A stretch of 64,000 bases of DNA from a virus, in the IMG/VR virus record IMGVR_UViG_3300007760_000005, positions 27,175 through 91,174 of that record. One strand, 5' to 3'. The translations under genes were made by a program, and so were the position numbers. The notes under the pieces were generated by a model that was given only the letters and a program-made list of their open reading frames with translations, did not search any database and was not told the DNA's origin. This document shows, piece by piece, positions 27,139-34,385 of the stretch (position 1 is the first letter of the stretch; each line of letters starts with the position of its first letter).

Positions 27139-28225
27139 ATCCCAGATATTCGTGCGCCCAACAGACACGGTTCGTGTCGTGCTTCCAGTTGTGGAAGAAC
27201 TCCTCTTCAGGTCGGTCTTTCTGGTCTGTCCGTAGCTGATAGCTGTGGGCGGTAGCTTTCCATTTGGGGGAGGCTTCTCGGTACTGACCAAGGCGAGGGT
27301 GGGCTGTGCGACTAAAGAAGCGGCCTCCCCTTTCAAGGTAAATCTCCCCAAGCATCTCTGAAAAGCGGGGGCCGATACCCATGCCCTGATATTGGGGCAG
27401 CACGACCGTCCTGTGCTCTCTCCAGCCGCCTTTCACGACTGCGTGGGGGAAACATAGCACCGAGCCGAAAACCACAGGAGCGTTCTCCCACAGCCCCACG
27501 TAGCAATGTGAGGATTTGCTGATTTCTGCCGTCAGATAGTGAGCCGACGCAAAAAGGGGCCATACATCATGGCGACATCGGTGGACGTCCAGTTTGATGG
27601 TCGGTCGATGAAGCCACCTCCCCACGGTGAGGGAACCATCCACCGTGTTAAACACCCAATCTGGTTGAAGCCAAGGAAGTATATCTTCGTGGCATGTTGC
27701 CACTATGATATTCGTCCACCCTTTATTCGTTGCGATCCGTTTGAGGGATCTGGAACAGCTTTTCGCCGTTTCTCGGTCAACGACCGAAGTAAACTCATCG
27801 AAGACCGCACCGTCCCCCATACTCCGAGCCAAATCTGCCCGAAAAGACTCCCCTACGGAGAGCACATGGTACGGCTTCATCCAAGAGGGGATTGAGTTTA
27901 GACCCACAGCGGAAAGACGTTGTAGAGCCTCTTCTGGGGTCTTGAAATGAGACACAATCGCTCGATCCCGATCCCATGTGTGCTGCACAGGCTTTCCAAA
28001 GTTGTTCAGAAATAAGGACTTACCTGTTCCGCTTGGGCCTACAACAGCACCAATCGTAAAGGTTTCTGGCAAATCCTGAGGCACCGCCCAAGGCTCAAAA
28101 GAAATGGTGCCATCGAACTCATAGTCAAAAGCGGCAGAGGCGTGTTTCGTAAACTCGTCTACCTGAACATGAGAGACAACAGGCTCCTTTTTAGTTTGCT
28201 CCCCGAAGAGATCGAGTATTGACAT
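27077..28225 (-). CDS. ABC-type ATPase fused to GNAT acetyltransferase
   Basis: 382 residues; ATG 28225 follows AAAAGGAT. Residues 1-205 form an ABC-type nucleotide-binding domain: Walker A GPSGTGKS (63-70), signature-like LSVGE (122-126), Walker B AVFDEF (140-145) and a switch His in ATCHEDI (179). Residues about 210-375 look like a GNAT domain: HYLTAEISKSSHCYVGLW, then HRTVVLPQYQGMGIG (acetyl-CoA pyrophosphate loop Q-x-x-G-x-G) and RFFSRTAHPRL. No membrane segments occur, so this is not a transporter. The target is unknown; GNAT proteins modify proteins, small molecules and, in phage Mu Mom, DNA bases. A DNA- or protein-modifying role for the phage is inference. Confidence 0.82.
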   Translation of the reverse strand: MSILDLFGEQTKKEPVVSHVQVDEFTKHASAAFDYEFDGTISFEPWAVPQDLPETFTIGAVVGPSGTGKSLFLNNFGKPVQHTWDRDRAIVSHFKTPEEALQRLSAVGLNSIPSWMKPYHVLSVGESFRADLARSMGDGAVFDEFTSVVDRETAKSCSRSLKRIATNKGWTNIIVATCHEDILPWLQPDWVFNTVDGSLTVGRWLHRPTIKLDVHRCRHDVWPLFASAHYLTAEISKSSHCYVGLWENAPVVFGSVLCFPHAVVKGGWREHRTVVLPQYQGMGIGPRFSEMLGEIYLERGGRFFSRTAHPRLGQYREASPKWKATAHSYQLRTDQKDRPEEEFFHNWKHDTNRVCWAHEYLGSIESSEGQEHLDPHAVQKPT

Positions 28226-28293
28226 AGCGTATCCTTTTGTTCCCCTCATACTACCCGTCCCTTACTGAAAGACAGGTAGGTTTAGCCCCCCTT

Positions 28294-28521
28294 CTATGGG
28301 ACGTTTTCTCGACACTTACAATGAAAAGCTGTGACTTGTTCCACCTGCCCCGCCCCACAAGTTTCGACACACAGCCGCACATAGTCGTCGTTCAAAGTGA
28401 TGTGTAAAATGAGCCATATCAACCCCACAAGGGCGATTAGACTTACAATTACCCAACCGATGGTACGCCACCTCGCCGCCCCCTCGTACTCTTTTTTGTG
28501 GTTGGGTATGTTGTATGACAA
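28294..28521 (-). CDS. Tiny single-pass membrane protein with Cys-rich tail
   Basis: 75 residues starting at TTG 28521 (no ATG is available; AAGGA lies about 12 bases upstream). A basic N-terminus (HKKEYEGAARWRTIG) precedes one hydrophobic helix (WVIVSLIALVGLIWLILHI, about 23-41). The 34-residue outer part carries four Cys (CVETCG, then CKC). The charge pattern predicts the N-terminus inside and the Cys part in the periplasm, where two disulfides could form. No family was recognised. Possible roles include exclusion or lysis control. It shares its strand with the ABC-GNAT gene. Confidence 0.55.
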   Translation of the reverse strand: MSYNIPNHKKEYEGAARWRTIGWVIVSLIALVGLIWLILHITLNDDYVRLCVETCGAGQVEQVTAFHCKCRENVP

Positions 28522-28638
28522 GAGAAACCCGTCCTTCGGTAATAAGAGACTTTACCTGTGGGCGGGGTAGCAAACGATTCGTGCGATCAAGTGCGATAAA
28601 AGCCTTATCCTCTTGCTGTAATAAAGGTAGGGGTTCAC

Positions 28639-28995
28639 ATGGCTCAAGTTGGCGACACATATACCTTCACGGTTGCGTTCTTTGATGGCTTCAATGCTCC
28701 ACTGATTGTGCCCGATCCAGAAATCGAAATCTTTTCTTTCGATGCGAATGGGACAAAGGTGGTGTTGGTTGCGGCGGGTACAGAAATGGTCGCCGTAGAA
28801 GATGATATCGGTCGATATGCGTATACGTATCAGATTGATCTTGAATACTCCTTAGCCCCTACCATATTTGCAATGATGTCAGGAACCGACCCTGAGAGTG
28901 CGAGTCCGATTATCGTGGAAGAACAACTCCACCTTGTCTCTGGCTCTGGCTCTGGGGGGAATCAGATGGTCGCTCGGTTTGTAAAGGGCGGCTGA
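28639..28995 (+). CDS. Small beta-rich virion-type protein
   Basis: 118 residues with ATG 28639 after GGTAGGGG. It reads as one Ig-like domain (GDTYTFTVAFFDGFNAPLIVP, shown in part, followed by EDDIGRYAYTYQIDLEY) ending in a SGSGSGG linker and a short basic end. The central motif resembles the Ig-like N-terminal region of the gene at 26245 (GEYYAALLIP and GRYAYTYQI). It is likely a virion accessory protein. It lies alone on the plus strand among accessory genes, directly before the tRNA-like element. Confidence 0.55.
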   Translation: MAQVGDTYTFTVAFFDGFNAPLIVPDPEIEIFSFDANGTKVVLVAAGTEMVAVEDDIGRYAYTYQIDLEYSLAPTIFAMMSGTDPESASPIIVEEQLHLVSGSGSGGNQMVARFVKGG

Positions 28996-29001
28996 TCTCT
29001 C

Positions 29002-29103
29002 GGTGGGGCGACCTTGGTCAAAAGGTGGTGACCAGAGGTAAAGCATGGTTATGCCGGGTCGAGCGACCCTCGACCGTGGGTGCAATTCCCACCCTCACCG
29101 CCA
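29002..29103 (+). ncRNA. tRNA-like element with CCA end, non-canonical core
   Basis: GGTGGGG (29002-29008) pairs with CCTCACC (29093-29099) as a 7-bp acceptor stem with one G-T pair, followed by a G discriminator and encoded CCA. Directly before the 3' acceptor is a 17-base T-arm: GTGGG, loop TGCAATT, CCCAC. The loop fits TTCRANY except for G at position 55. The 67 bases between the halves are too long for a normal tRNA (about 41 to 52) and fold as separate hairpins (a stem around TGGTCA/TGACCA, GCAT/ATGC, and GGTCGAG/CTCGACC) instead of a D-arm and anticodon arm. No convincing anticodon loop with T33 was found. It could be a tRNA-like structure, a decayed tRNA or one with an insertion. Confidence 0.55.
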
Positions 29104-29170
29104 TTGGACGGTTTCTTAGACCCCATATTAGGCTTTACCATTTATAGTTTCAGTAGGTTGGGAGGATAAC

Positions 29171-29752
29171 ATGCTTCCTTTAGCCTACTGGCCTGATGAG
29201 CGGCTTACTAAAAGATGCGAACCCGTAGAGCGGATGGACGATTCGCTTTTGCTTTTCATCGAATCTTTGAAGAAGACTATGCGAGAAGAACAGGGGATCG
29301 GGATCGCCGCCCCCCAAGTCGGAGTCCATCTTCGAGTATGTTTGGTTCAAGAACGCTTTGACGAAGAGCCATTGGTCCTAATCAACCCTGTCGTAGAAGC
29401 GTCTTCTAAAAAGAAAACTTGGTTCGGTGAGGGCTGTCTTTCTTTTCCGGGGCTGTTCATAGAAATCGCCCGACCCCGTTGGGTTGATGTGGCGTATCTT
29501 GATCTCAATATGAAACGGCATGTTCGTCGGTTTGATGGCTTACCTTTGGCCGTCTGCGTCCAACACGAAATAGACCACCTCAATGGGATTACTTTTTTGG
29601 ATCGTGTTTCCCGTCAGGAGCGTCGGAAAGCACTTCGGACTTGGAAGCAACCTTGGACGGAGTTTCCCCCACCCCGTAATACTCAAGCAAAGTCGGATGG
29701 TCCGAAAGCCTCTCGCAAGAAAAGGCGGGCGGGCGGTCGAAAGAAGAAATGA
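29171..29752 (+). CDS. def: Peptide deformylase
   Basis: 193 residues; ATG 29171 follows GGGAGG. All three peptide-deformylase motifs are intact: GIGIAAPQ (42-49), EGCLS with metal-binding Cys89 (87-91) and QHEIDH with the two metal His and catalytic Glu (131-136). The enzyme removes the formyl group from new proteins. The catalytic core ends near 150; after it comes an unusual lysine/arginine-rich tail (ending RKKRRAGGRKKK) not normal for the family. Phage deformylases are known from several large marine phages. The tRNA-like element lies just upstream. Its 3' end overlaps a minus-strand zinc-knuckle gene by about 160 bases, and the odd tail is the overlapped part. Confidence 0.93.
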   Translation: MLPLAYWPDERLTKRCEPVERMDDSLLLFIESLKKTMREEQGIGIAAPQVGVHLRVCLVQERFDEEPLVLINPVVEASSKKKTWFGEGCLSFPGLFIEIARPRWVDVAYLDLNMKRHVRRFDGLPLAVCVQHEIDHLNGITFLDRVSRQERRKALRTWKQPWTEFPPPRNTQAKSDGPKASRKKRRAGGRKKK

Positions 29753-29864
29753 TCTTCTCCACTCTTTGATCCCCAACAGGGCAGTCACAGTACACACGAA
29801 GAACTCGCCCATAACGGTAGATGAGCAGTTCCCCGAAACCGTGGCAGTGAGCGCAATTCGACAT
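29589..29864 (-). CDS. Zinc-knuckle-like small protein antisense to deformylase end
   Basis: 91 residues. ATG 29864 has a well-spaced AGAGG; the frame is open two residues or more upstream with no better site. The N-terminus has CAHCHGFGELL and then VYCDCPVG, a CxxCxGxG plus CxC layout like DnaJ-type zinc knuckles. The C-terminal half is polar. About 160 bases overlap the deformylase tail on the other strand, so it could be a shadow ORF. The Cys pattern, glycine spacing and ribosome site argue that it is real. The non-overlapped part encodes the zinc-type segment. Confidence 0.55.
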   Translation of the reverse strand: MSNCAHCHGFGELLIYRYGRVLRVYCDCPVGDQRVEKIISSFDRPPAFSCERLSDHPTLLEYYGVGETPSKVASKSEVLSDAPDGKHDPKK

Positions 29865-29916
29865 TCGCCTACCTCTCAATGGGGAGGCTATGCAGACACC
29901 ATTGATGAGGGTTTAT

Positions 29917-30267
29917 ATGTATGATCAAAACAAGTATGTGGCGACGATTGTTCGTTGGGTAGATGGGGATACGGTGGAGTTGAGCGTGGACCTTGGGCAG
30001 AGCGTCCATGTCGTGAACAAGTACCGTCTTGCTCGGATAGATGCGCCGGAAATCCGCCGAAAGGCGGGGGTGACAGCTTCCGAGAAAAAGGCTGGCCTCA
30101 AACTACTGGAAGACTTGAAAGAAGAGTTCCCTGTCGGCACCAAGTTTTTCGTGTCCACCAATAAAGCAGGGAAGTATGGCCGCTACTTGGTGGAGATGTA
30201 CTTGCCTGAAACGGGGGAGTGTTTGAACGACCTTCTCGTGGAAAGAGGTCGGGTCAAATACTATTAG
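29917..30267 (+). CDS. Staphylococcal-nuclease-like enzyme
   Basis: 116 residues. ATG 29917 is picked since GAGG (29907-29910) is six bases upstream; earlier ATGs at 29890 and 29905 are badly spaced. Motifs of the SNase/thermonuclease family are seen: VDGDTVELSVDLG, YRLARIDAPE (containing the Arg35/Asp40/Glu43-equivalent region), KYGRYLVEMY (Arg87 equivalent) and LNDLLVERG. The enzyme would cleave DNA or RNA using calcium. No signal peptide is present, so it acts inside the cell or within the virion. Host DNA breakdown is the obvious use (inference). Its stop overlaps that of the convergent gene. Confidence 0.88.
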   Translation: MYDQNKYVATIVRWVDGDTVELSVDLGQSVHVVNKYRLARIDAPEIRRKAGVTASEKKAGLKLLEDLKEEFPVGTKFFVSTNKAGKYGRYLVEMYLPETGECLNDLLVERGRVKYY

Positions 30268-30620
30268 TGTTCGGAATGTATTTCCTGCCACTTCGATAGA
30301 ATCTCTTCGTACCCGGCATGTGGACCCCCTGTGAGCCACATTTTGTTAGGCTCTTGGTAGGGGGAGATCACAAGTCGTGAGTAGCCTCCGTTTGAGAGGT
30401 ACACAATCCAATCAAAAGAATTGTGCTCGATCAAAGCGGCGGCTGCTTCTTTGTCCATTATTTCTGTGGCAGCGTCTCGCTTGTCTTTACCTGTTAGGTA
30501 GAGGTCGATGGTGTTGACCGCTGAAACAAGGACACTCTCCGCATTTGCGGGAGGTCTTTGAAGTTCCAGAGCGGTACAAACTTTTAGAATGTTTTGAACG
30601 GCTTCTTTTGCTTTATCCAT
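30264..30620 (-). CDS. Small protein of unknown function
   Basis: 118 residues, ATG 30620, overlapping the upstream gene's stop by eight bases, so the two are co-translated. It is soluble, helical in the N-terminal half (AKEAVQNILKVCTALELQRPP, shown in part) and mixed in the C-terminal half with many aromatic residues (FDWIVYLSNGGYSRLVISPYQEPNKMW in outline). No catalytic motif was recognised. It is convergent with the nuclease gene. Confidence 0.6.
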   Translation of the reverse strand: MDKAKEAVQNILKVCTALELQRPPANAESVLVSAVNTIDLYLTGKDKRDAATEIMDKEAAAALIEHNSFDWIVYLSNGGYSRLVISPYQEPNKMWLTGGPHAGYEEILSKWQEIHSEH

Positions 30621-31332
30621 TAGAGGACTCCTTTACGCCTTCGATGAATTTACCCATCTGCGAAGCCAAGGCTTCACGAGCCGCTTGAGCGATGGGGGCG
30701 GCGGTACTGTCATCCTCCCACATGGTCATTTCCCACAAGTTTTCGGAGATGGCGGATTCAGTGGCTTCTTTGACGTTTCTGTGGACCATGAACCACTCAA
30801 ACTCATCTGCTTGGCACCATGCTCGAATCAAGGCGACACAGTCTTCGCCCCAAGGGTGTTCTTCGTGGGGGTTGGAGCGGTGATACCGAAGGTAGTCCTC
30901 TGGATCGTGATCGTACTCATCAACAGCTTCTTTCTGCGCTTCGGTGAGCACCTTTTCGATTTCCGCAATCAAACCCTTTACGGTGACAGGGTACTTGGAG
31001 TTCGCTTCGTCAGCCCATGAGGTGGCTTTACCCTCATTTTGAGAGTGTATCGAGTAATTGAAGGAGTAGAAGTCGCTTTGCGCTCCCGCAAGGATACGAG
31101 AAGGGATGTCATATCCGTACTCCCAAGCTAAAATGTAAGACAGGCCCATATTGAACCAGACACAAGGGAGGTTTTCGATCCGAGAGTCACGAGCCGTGAA
31201 GTAGGCCCGCTTTGCCCGTGAGCAGAAAAGCTCGAACATATCGGGATGCTTGCGAACAAACTCCGTTGTCCATTTGGAAAAAAGTTGTGACCGTTCATCC
31301 ATCGGTGGTTTGGCTATTGCTTTTACATTCAT
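30613..31332 (-). CDS. Unknown soluble protein, partner of the 30264 gene
   Basis: 239 residues from ATG 31332, which follows GAGAGGG; a longer open frame to 31383 has no ribosome site. Mostly helical and acidic, with many Trp, Tyr and Phe: FSKWTTEFVRKHPDMFELF, CVWFNMGLSYILAWEYGYD, then an acidic centre (DEYDHDPEDYLRYHRSNPHEEHPW in outline) and EWFMVHRNVKEATES. The His/Asp/Glu cluster in the middle could bind a metal, but no known motif was matched. The upstream gap also holds a TACC-N16-AGCCCCC element on the other strand. Confidence 0.6.
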   Translation of the reverse strand: MNVKAIAKPPMDERSQLFSKWTTEFVRKHPDMFELFCSRAKRAYFTARDSRIENLPCVWFNMGLSYILAWEYGYDIPSRILAGAQSDFYSFNYSIHSQNEGKATSWADEANSKYPVTVKGLIAEIEKVLTEAQKEAVDEYDHDPEDYLRYHRSNPHEEHPWGEDCVALIRAWCQADEFEWFMVHRNVKEATESAISENLWEMTMWEDDSTAAPIAQAAREALASQMGKFIEGVKESSNG

Positions 31333-31389
31333 GGTTCCCTCTCTATAGGGCCGCCTATTGTTTGGACGGGCCTGCATCCTCAATGGGAT

Positions 31390-31417
31390 TACCGTTAGAG
31401 GTTGAAATTAGCCCCCC
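31390..31417 (+). promoter_or_regulatory. TACC-N16-RGCCCCC element, copy B
   Basis: TACC, 16 bases ending GAAATT, then AGCCCCCC. Fifteen bases after its last C is the GTG of the spanin-like gene, with AAGGAG in between. If transcription starts at the AG, the leader would be about 20 bases. This tight fit supports a promoter role. Confidence 0.55.
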
Positions 31418-31431
31418 CGAAGGAGATTCTT

Positions 31432-31713
31432 GTGAGTAACAGCCACGCACTGATTGACACAGCCAGCAAGATTTTAGCGATCTTGGTGATCCCCCTTATT
31501 TTATGGGCGGTTAGGCTGGAAGTTCAGTTGGCGACGGCGGAGGTCGAACGGCAGAATCTCCAAGTTCAAGTGAAGCAGTTGTCGGACGACAACGCTTCGG
31601 TTTTGGCCTCTCTCCAATCAAATACGGTAGCTTTAGAACGCCTGTCCGAAGCGATGGGTTATGTGAAGCTCCGAGTAGACGAGATTAAAGCGGAGATGAA
31701 CCATGAAAGGTAA
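31432..31713 (+). CDS. Single-pass membrane coiled-coil protein, candidate inner spanin
   Basis: 93 residues from GTG 31432 (AAGGAG six bases upstream). A hydrophobic helix (about 12-29, ILAILVIPLILWAV) near the N-terminus is followed by an entirely helical, charged coiled-coil segment to the end (LEVQLATAEVERQNLQVQVKQ in outline). This is the build of Rz-type inner-membrane spanins. The next gene overlaps by 11 bases and encodes a short protein with a signal peptide ending in Cys, the usual Rz1-type arrangement. Spanins fuse inner and outer membranes at the end of lysis. Role inferred from architecture; no endolysin is visible nearby. Confidence 0.6.
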   Translation: MSNSHALIDTASKILAILVIPLILWAVRLEVQLATAEVERQNLQVQVKQLSDDNASVLASLQSNTVALERLSEAMGYVKLRVDEIKAEMNHER

Positions 31714-31936
31714 GCGAATATACGGGGCCATTTTCTTCGCCTTGGTTTTGTCTTGCGTTTTCTCTTTCCGTGAGACAAGCCCCGCACCAGCCCCGAAAGC
31801 TGAGATCGTGCCATCCGCAAGGGCGGAAACACGACGGGTAGTGTTAGAGCAAAGAGCTATTGTGGACGAACTTCAACGCACGGCAGATTCTCTTGAAAAG
31901 GATGTTGATGCCATACATAACGAAATTTGTCCTTGA
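31703..31936 (+). CDS. Short exported protein, candidate outer spanin
   Basis: 77 residues, ATG 31703 with GGAG seven bases upstream, overlapping the previous gene by 11 bases. It has a basic start, a hydrophobic segment ending LVLSC (Cys18, lenient lipobox), then a Pro/Ala-rich stretch (TSPAPAPKAE) and a helical end. Pro-rich linkers after a lipid-anchored Cys are common in Rz1-type outer spanins. If the Cys is not lipidated, the segment is simply a signal anchor. A Cys also lies next to the C-terminus. The pairing with the gene before is the main support. Confidence 0.55.
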   Translation: MKGKRIYGAIFFALVLSCVFSFRETSPAPAPKAEIVPSARAETRRVVLEQRAIVDELQRTADSLEKDVDAIHNEICP

Positions 31937-31961
31937 GTTTCAGTAAGCCCTCTATGGACGG

Positions 31962-31970
31962 GGGTAAAGT
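31962..31970 (+). promoter_or_regulatory. Possible -10-like element GGGTAAAGT
   Basis: It matches the GGGTAnAnT pattern found in other gaps and lies about 50 bases before the ATG at 32022. Confidence 0.25.
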
Positions 31971-32021
31971 AAGGCGCACCGAAGCTGGTGCTTGGCTTTT
32001 ACCCGATAGGAGAGTTCAATA

Positions 32022-32474
32022 ATGTTTGGAAAGAAAAAGTCCAAGAATACTGATGATGGTGCAGTTGAGACAGCCACCGAAGCAGTTGAGGAAACCGTAA
32101 CCGCCGAAGCTGATGGTACTGAAACCGCTTCGGTATCTGCACCTGAAGATGTCGCTAAAGCAACGGAAGAAGCCGTGTCAGCGACAACTGAAACCCTGAC
32201 CGTACCCGAAGCGGATATGGCGGTTTTGAACCGTTTCCGCATGGCGGGCGAGGATTGTGTGAAGGAGCTTGGGAATATTGAAATTCGCAAGGCTCGGATC
32301 ATCGCTTCTTATGGTCAGTTGGAATCCGCCTCGCAAAACAAGCTCCGAGAAATCGGGGAATCCTTGGGGATCGCTGAAGGGTCAGGCTGGTCTGTGAATC
32401 CAGATGGCACTGTAGTTGTTCAAAGCACCCCTGGAGCCATGGGAGAGGCAGCCGAAGCACCCTCAGAAGGGTAG
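32022..32474 (+). CDS. Acidic virion-type protein, unknown
   Basis: 150 residues; ATG 32022 after AGGAGAG. A short basic start (FGKKKSKN) is followed by about 60 acidic low-complexity residues rich in Glu, Ala, Thr and Val. A helical segment of about 55 residues follows (LNRFRMAGEDCVKELGNIEIRKARIIASYGQLESASQ in outline), then a Gly/Pro-rich tail. The helical part resembles small phage proteins that sit at vertices or act as assembly helpers. No family was recognised. It is followed closely by the next virion gene. Confidence 0.55.
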   Translation: MFGKKKSKNTDDGAVETATEAVEETVTAEADGTETASVSAPEDVAKATEEAVSATTETLTVPEADMAVLNRFRMAGEDCVKELGNIEIRKARIIASYGQLESASQNKLREIGESLGIAEGSGWSVNPDGTVVVQSTPGAMGEAAEAPSEG

Positions 32475-32486
32475 TAGGAGGTTGCT

Positions 32487-33851
32487 TTGACTGCTGGCTG
32501 GGAGACATCGACGGGAGATAAGCCTTCTCCGCCTCAAAACGGGATGGCTTTTAGCCCCTATAAAGTAGGGGTTTATGATCTTCGATGGGACAACCCCGCC
32601 CTACTGTCAGCTAATACTCCTTGGACTATCCTTGGGGTAAATGTGTATCGGTCTGACGCATCAGACCGTGGCCCCTATCGTCGGGTCAACGAAGTCCCCG
32701 TTGGAGGGGCTTTCTATCGGGACAGAACAGTTAATGTTTTGGTGCGGCAAGAGGTTGTCGATTTCGACAATTCTTGGGTCAATAAGGGCGATGCCTCGAA
32801 CAGTCGTAGGTGGTCCTTTCGCAGTAAGCACCCTATGGTCAAAAAAGATGGCCGTGGGGTATTTGCGAATTCGCCCTCGGATCTTGTTGTTGAGATTGCT
32901 GGCGAGCCTGTTGAGGTTCAGCAAGTGTTTGGTCGCACGGGTGAGGTAATCCTGACCAACCATGCGACTTATGATGTTGGACGAGAGAAGTACGCAGACC
33001 CAACCACCATAGACGAAAACACATCGGTCACGGTTTCGTACTACCGAAACAAGAACCTTACGCCAGGGGTCGCCCTTGACCGTAAGGTTTTTTACCGTCT
33101 AACCACCGTTGCCGTCACCGAAAATGGGTTGGTTGAGACGGCTTTAGAGAACTGCCATCCTGTTACGCCAACGGCCATCGAGGAGTTGGATTACATTTGG
33201 AAAGAGGCTGTTCGCCGCAATCAGTGGATTCTTCAGCAAGGTGGCGAGCGAGTAAAGGCTTTTGTCCGAAAGACTACGGGAACGCATTGTTCTTGTGGGA
33301 TGGACGAGCAGGATCTTGAATACAACAAGCAAGCCTCCCAACGATGCCGTTTGTGTTTTGGCACGGGCTATATCGGGGGCTACGAAGGCCCTTACGACAT
33401 TATTATCGCCCCCGAAGATGGGGATCGTCGTGTGTCCCAAACCCCGATGGGCCGACGAGTGGAGATGCAGTACGAGGTTTTCATGGGGCCAAGCCCCATG
33501 CTTACGATGCGAGACTTTATCGTTAAGCAAACAAATGAGAGATACAGCGTAGGGGCCGTTCGTCGCCCCACTAATCGAGGGAATGTTTTACAGCAGCACT
33601 TTACGATTGGGATCATTGACCAACAGGACATTCGTTTTGAGGTTCCCATCGATGGAACTGATTCCATGGTCTTCCCTGAAACTCGATACAGCCACAGTGC
33701 TGTGGCTCCCGCTGCGGGACAGCATGACCATTCTCCCCCCTTTCCTATCGGCACTGATAGTACGACCCCCATGCAAACTGAAAAGAGCAATTTCCCCGAT
33801 GAGACGGAGAAACGAGGCCGTACCCCTGTGTGGGATAACATTGAGAAGTAG
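32487..33851 (+). CDS. Virion structural protein with Cys-knuckle
   Basis: 454 residues. TTG 32487 has AGGAGG five bases upstream and no better start exists. Residues about 20-230 are beta-rich, with a fibronectin-like beginning (YDLRWDNPALL, then GVNVYRSDASDRGPYRRVNE). Near 270-295 is CSCGMDEQ followed by CRLCFGTGYIGGYEGP, a four-Cys knuckle that probably binds zinc. A further beta domain (about 300-400) and a polar tail follow. The combination is known from minor virion proteins of large myoviruses near the neck (recognised from memory). No enzyme motif was seen. Confidence 0.65.
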   Translation: MTAGWETSTGDKPSPPQNGMAFSPYKVGVYDLRWDNPALLSANTPWTILGVNVYRSDASDRGPYRRVNEVPVGGAFYRDRTVNVLVRQEVVDFDNSWVNKGDASNSRRWSFRSKHPMVKKDGRGVFANSPSDLVVEIAGEPVEVQQVFGRTGEVILTNHATYDVGREKYADPTTIDENTSVTVSYYRNKNLTPGVALDRKVFYRLTTVAVTENGLVETALENCHPVTPTAIEELDYIWKEAVRRNQWILQQGGERVKAFVRKTTGTHCSCGMDEQDLEYNKQASQRCRLCFGTGYIGGYEGPYDIIIAPEDGDRRVSQTPMGRRVEMQYEVFMGPSPMLTMRDFIVKQTNERYSVGAVRRPTNRGNVLQQHFTIGIIDQQDIRFEVPIDGTDSMVFPETRYSHSAVAPAAGQHDHSPPFPIGTDSTTPMQTEKSNFPDETEKRGRTPVWDNIEK

Positions 33852-33860
33852 GGGGGATAA

Positions 33861-34385
33861 GTGGCAGAGCAACCGTTTCGAGTCAAAGGTATTTACGGCG
33901 GCCCTTTAGCTAAGAAGGGTGGGTTCCGAACCAGCCCCTCCAATACAATTTTGGCGAAGTTGGGGGATAAGTGCATCGAGTTCATCAAGCAAGAAGCTAT
34001 GAAGGTAGCCGGTCGCTCCAAGTCGATCCCCCGCTCTGAAAAGTTCTTCAACTCTTTTTCGTGGTCTTTGAGAGGTAAAAGTACGATTGAGATTCAATCG
34101 TCTTGGCCTCATATGAAGCCTGAAGCATACATGGAGGGAAAGAAAGGCTGGCGAGTAGGTGCGCCGGGGAAGGTTATTCCGCTCATCGATAAGAAATCGG
34201 GAGAGTTAATCTTCCGAACCATGCCCGCCAAACTAAAGAAGGGGCCTTGTTCAGACAATATCTGGTGTCATCCAGGGATCGCTAAACACACCTTCATCCA
34301 GAGGGCTATCCAGAGGGCTAAGAAAGCCATCTTGGACGAATACGGGACCACAATGGTCGGCCATGCCTTAGGGAAGAAGCAATGA
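33861..34385 (+). CDS. Neck protein, HK97 gp10-like (tentative)
   Basis: 174 residues from GTG 33861 with GGGG upstream. It is basic; the middle part has SWSLRGKSTIEIQSSWPHM and the end has WCHPGIAKHTFIQRAIQRAKKAI. The H-P-G-x-x-x-H-x-F-I-x-x-A pattern near the C-terminus is typical of the HK97 gp10/neck family that joins head to tail. The family match is by motif only. It overlaps the next gene by four bases (ATGA) and follows a structural gene, which fits a neck role. Confidence 0.6.
   Translation: MAEQPFRVKGIYGGPLAKKGGFRTSPSNTILAKLGDKCIEFIKQEAMKVAGRSKSIPRSEKFFNSFSWSLRGKSTIEIQSSWPHMKPEAYMEGKKGWRVGAPGKVIPLIDKKSGELIFRTMPAKLKKGPCSDNIWCHPGIAKHTFIQRAIQRAKKAILDEYGTTMVGHALGKKQ

Noticed and set aside
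27077-28225. ABC domain as a membrane transporter subunit
   Set aside because: No permease partner and no membrane segments; the C-terminal part is GNAT-like.
28255-28292. Possible sixth copy of TACC-N16-RGCCCCC near the ABC-GNAT start
   Set aside because: The AGCCCCCC is present, but the TAC part is TACTG and the spacing is 17, so it breaks the strict pattern.
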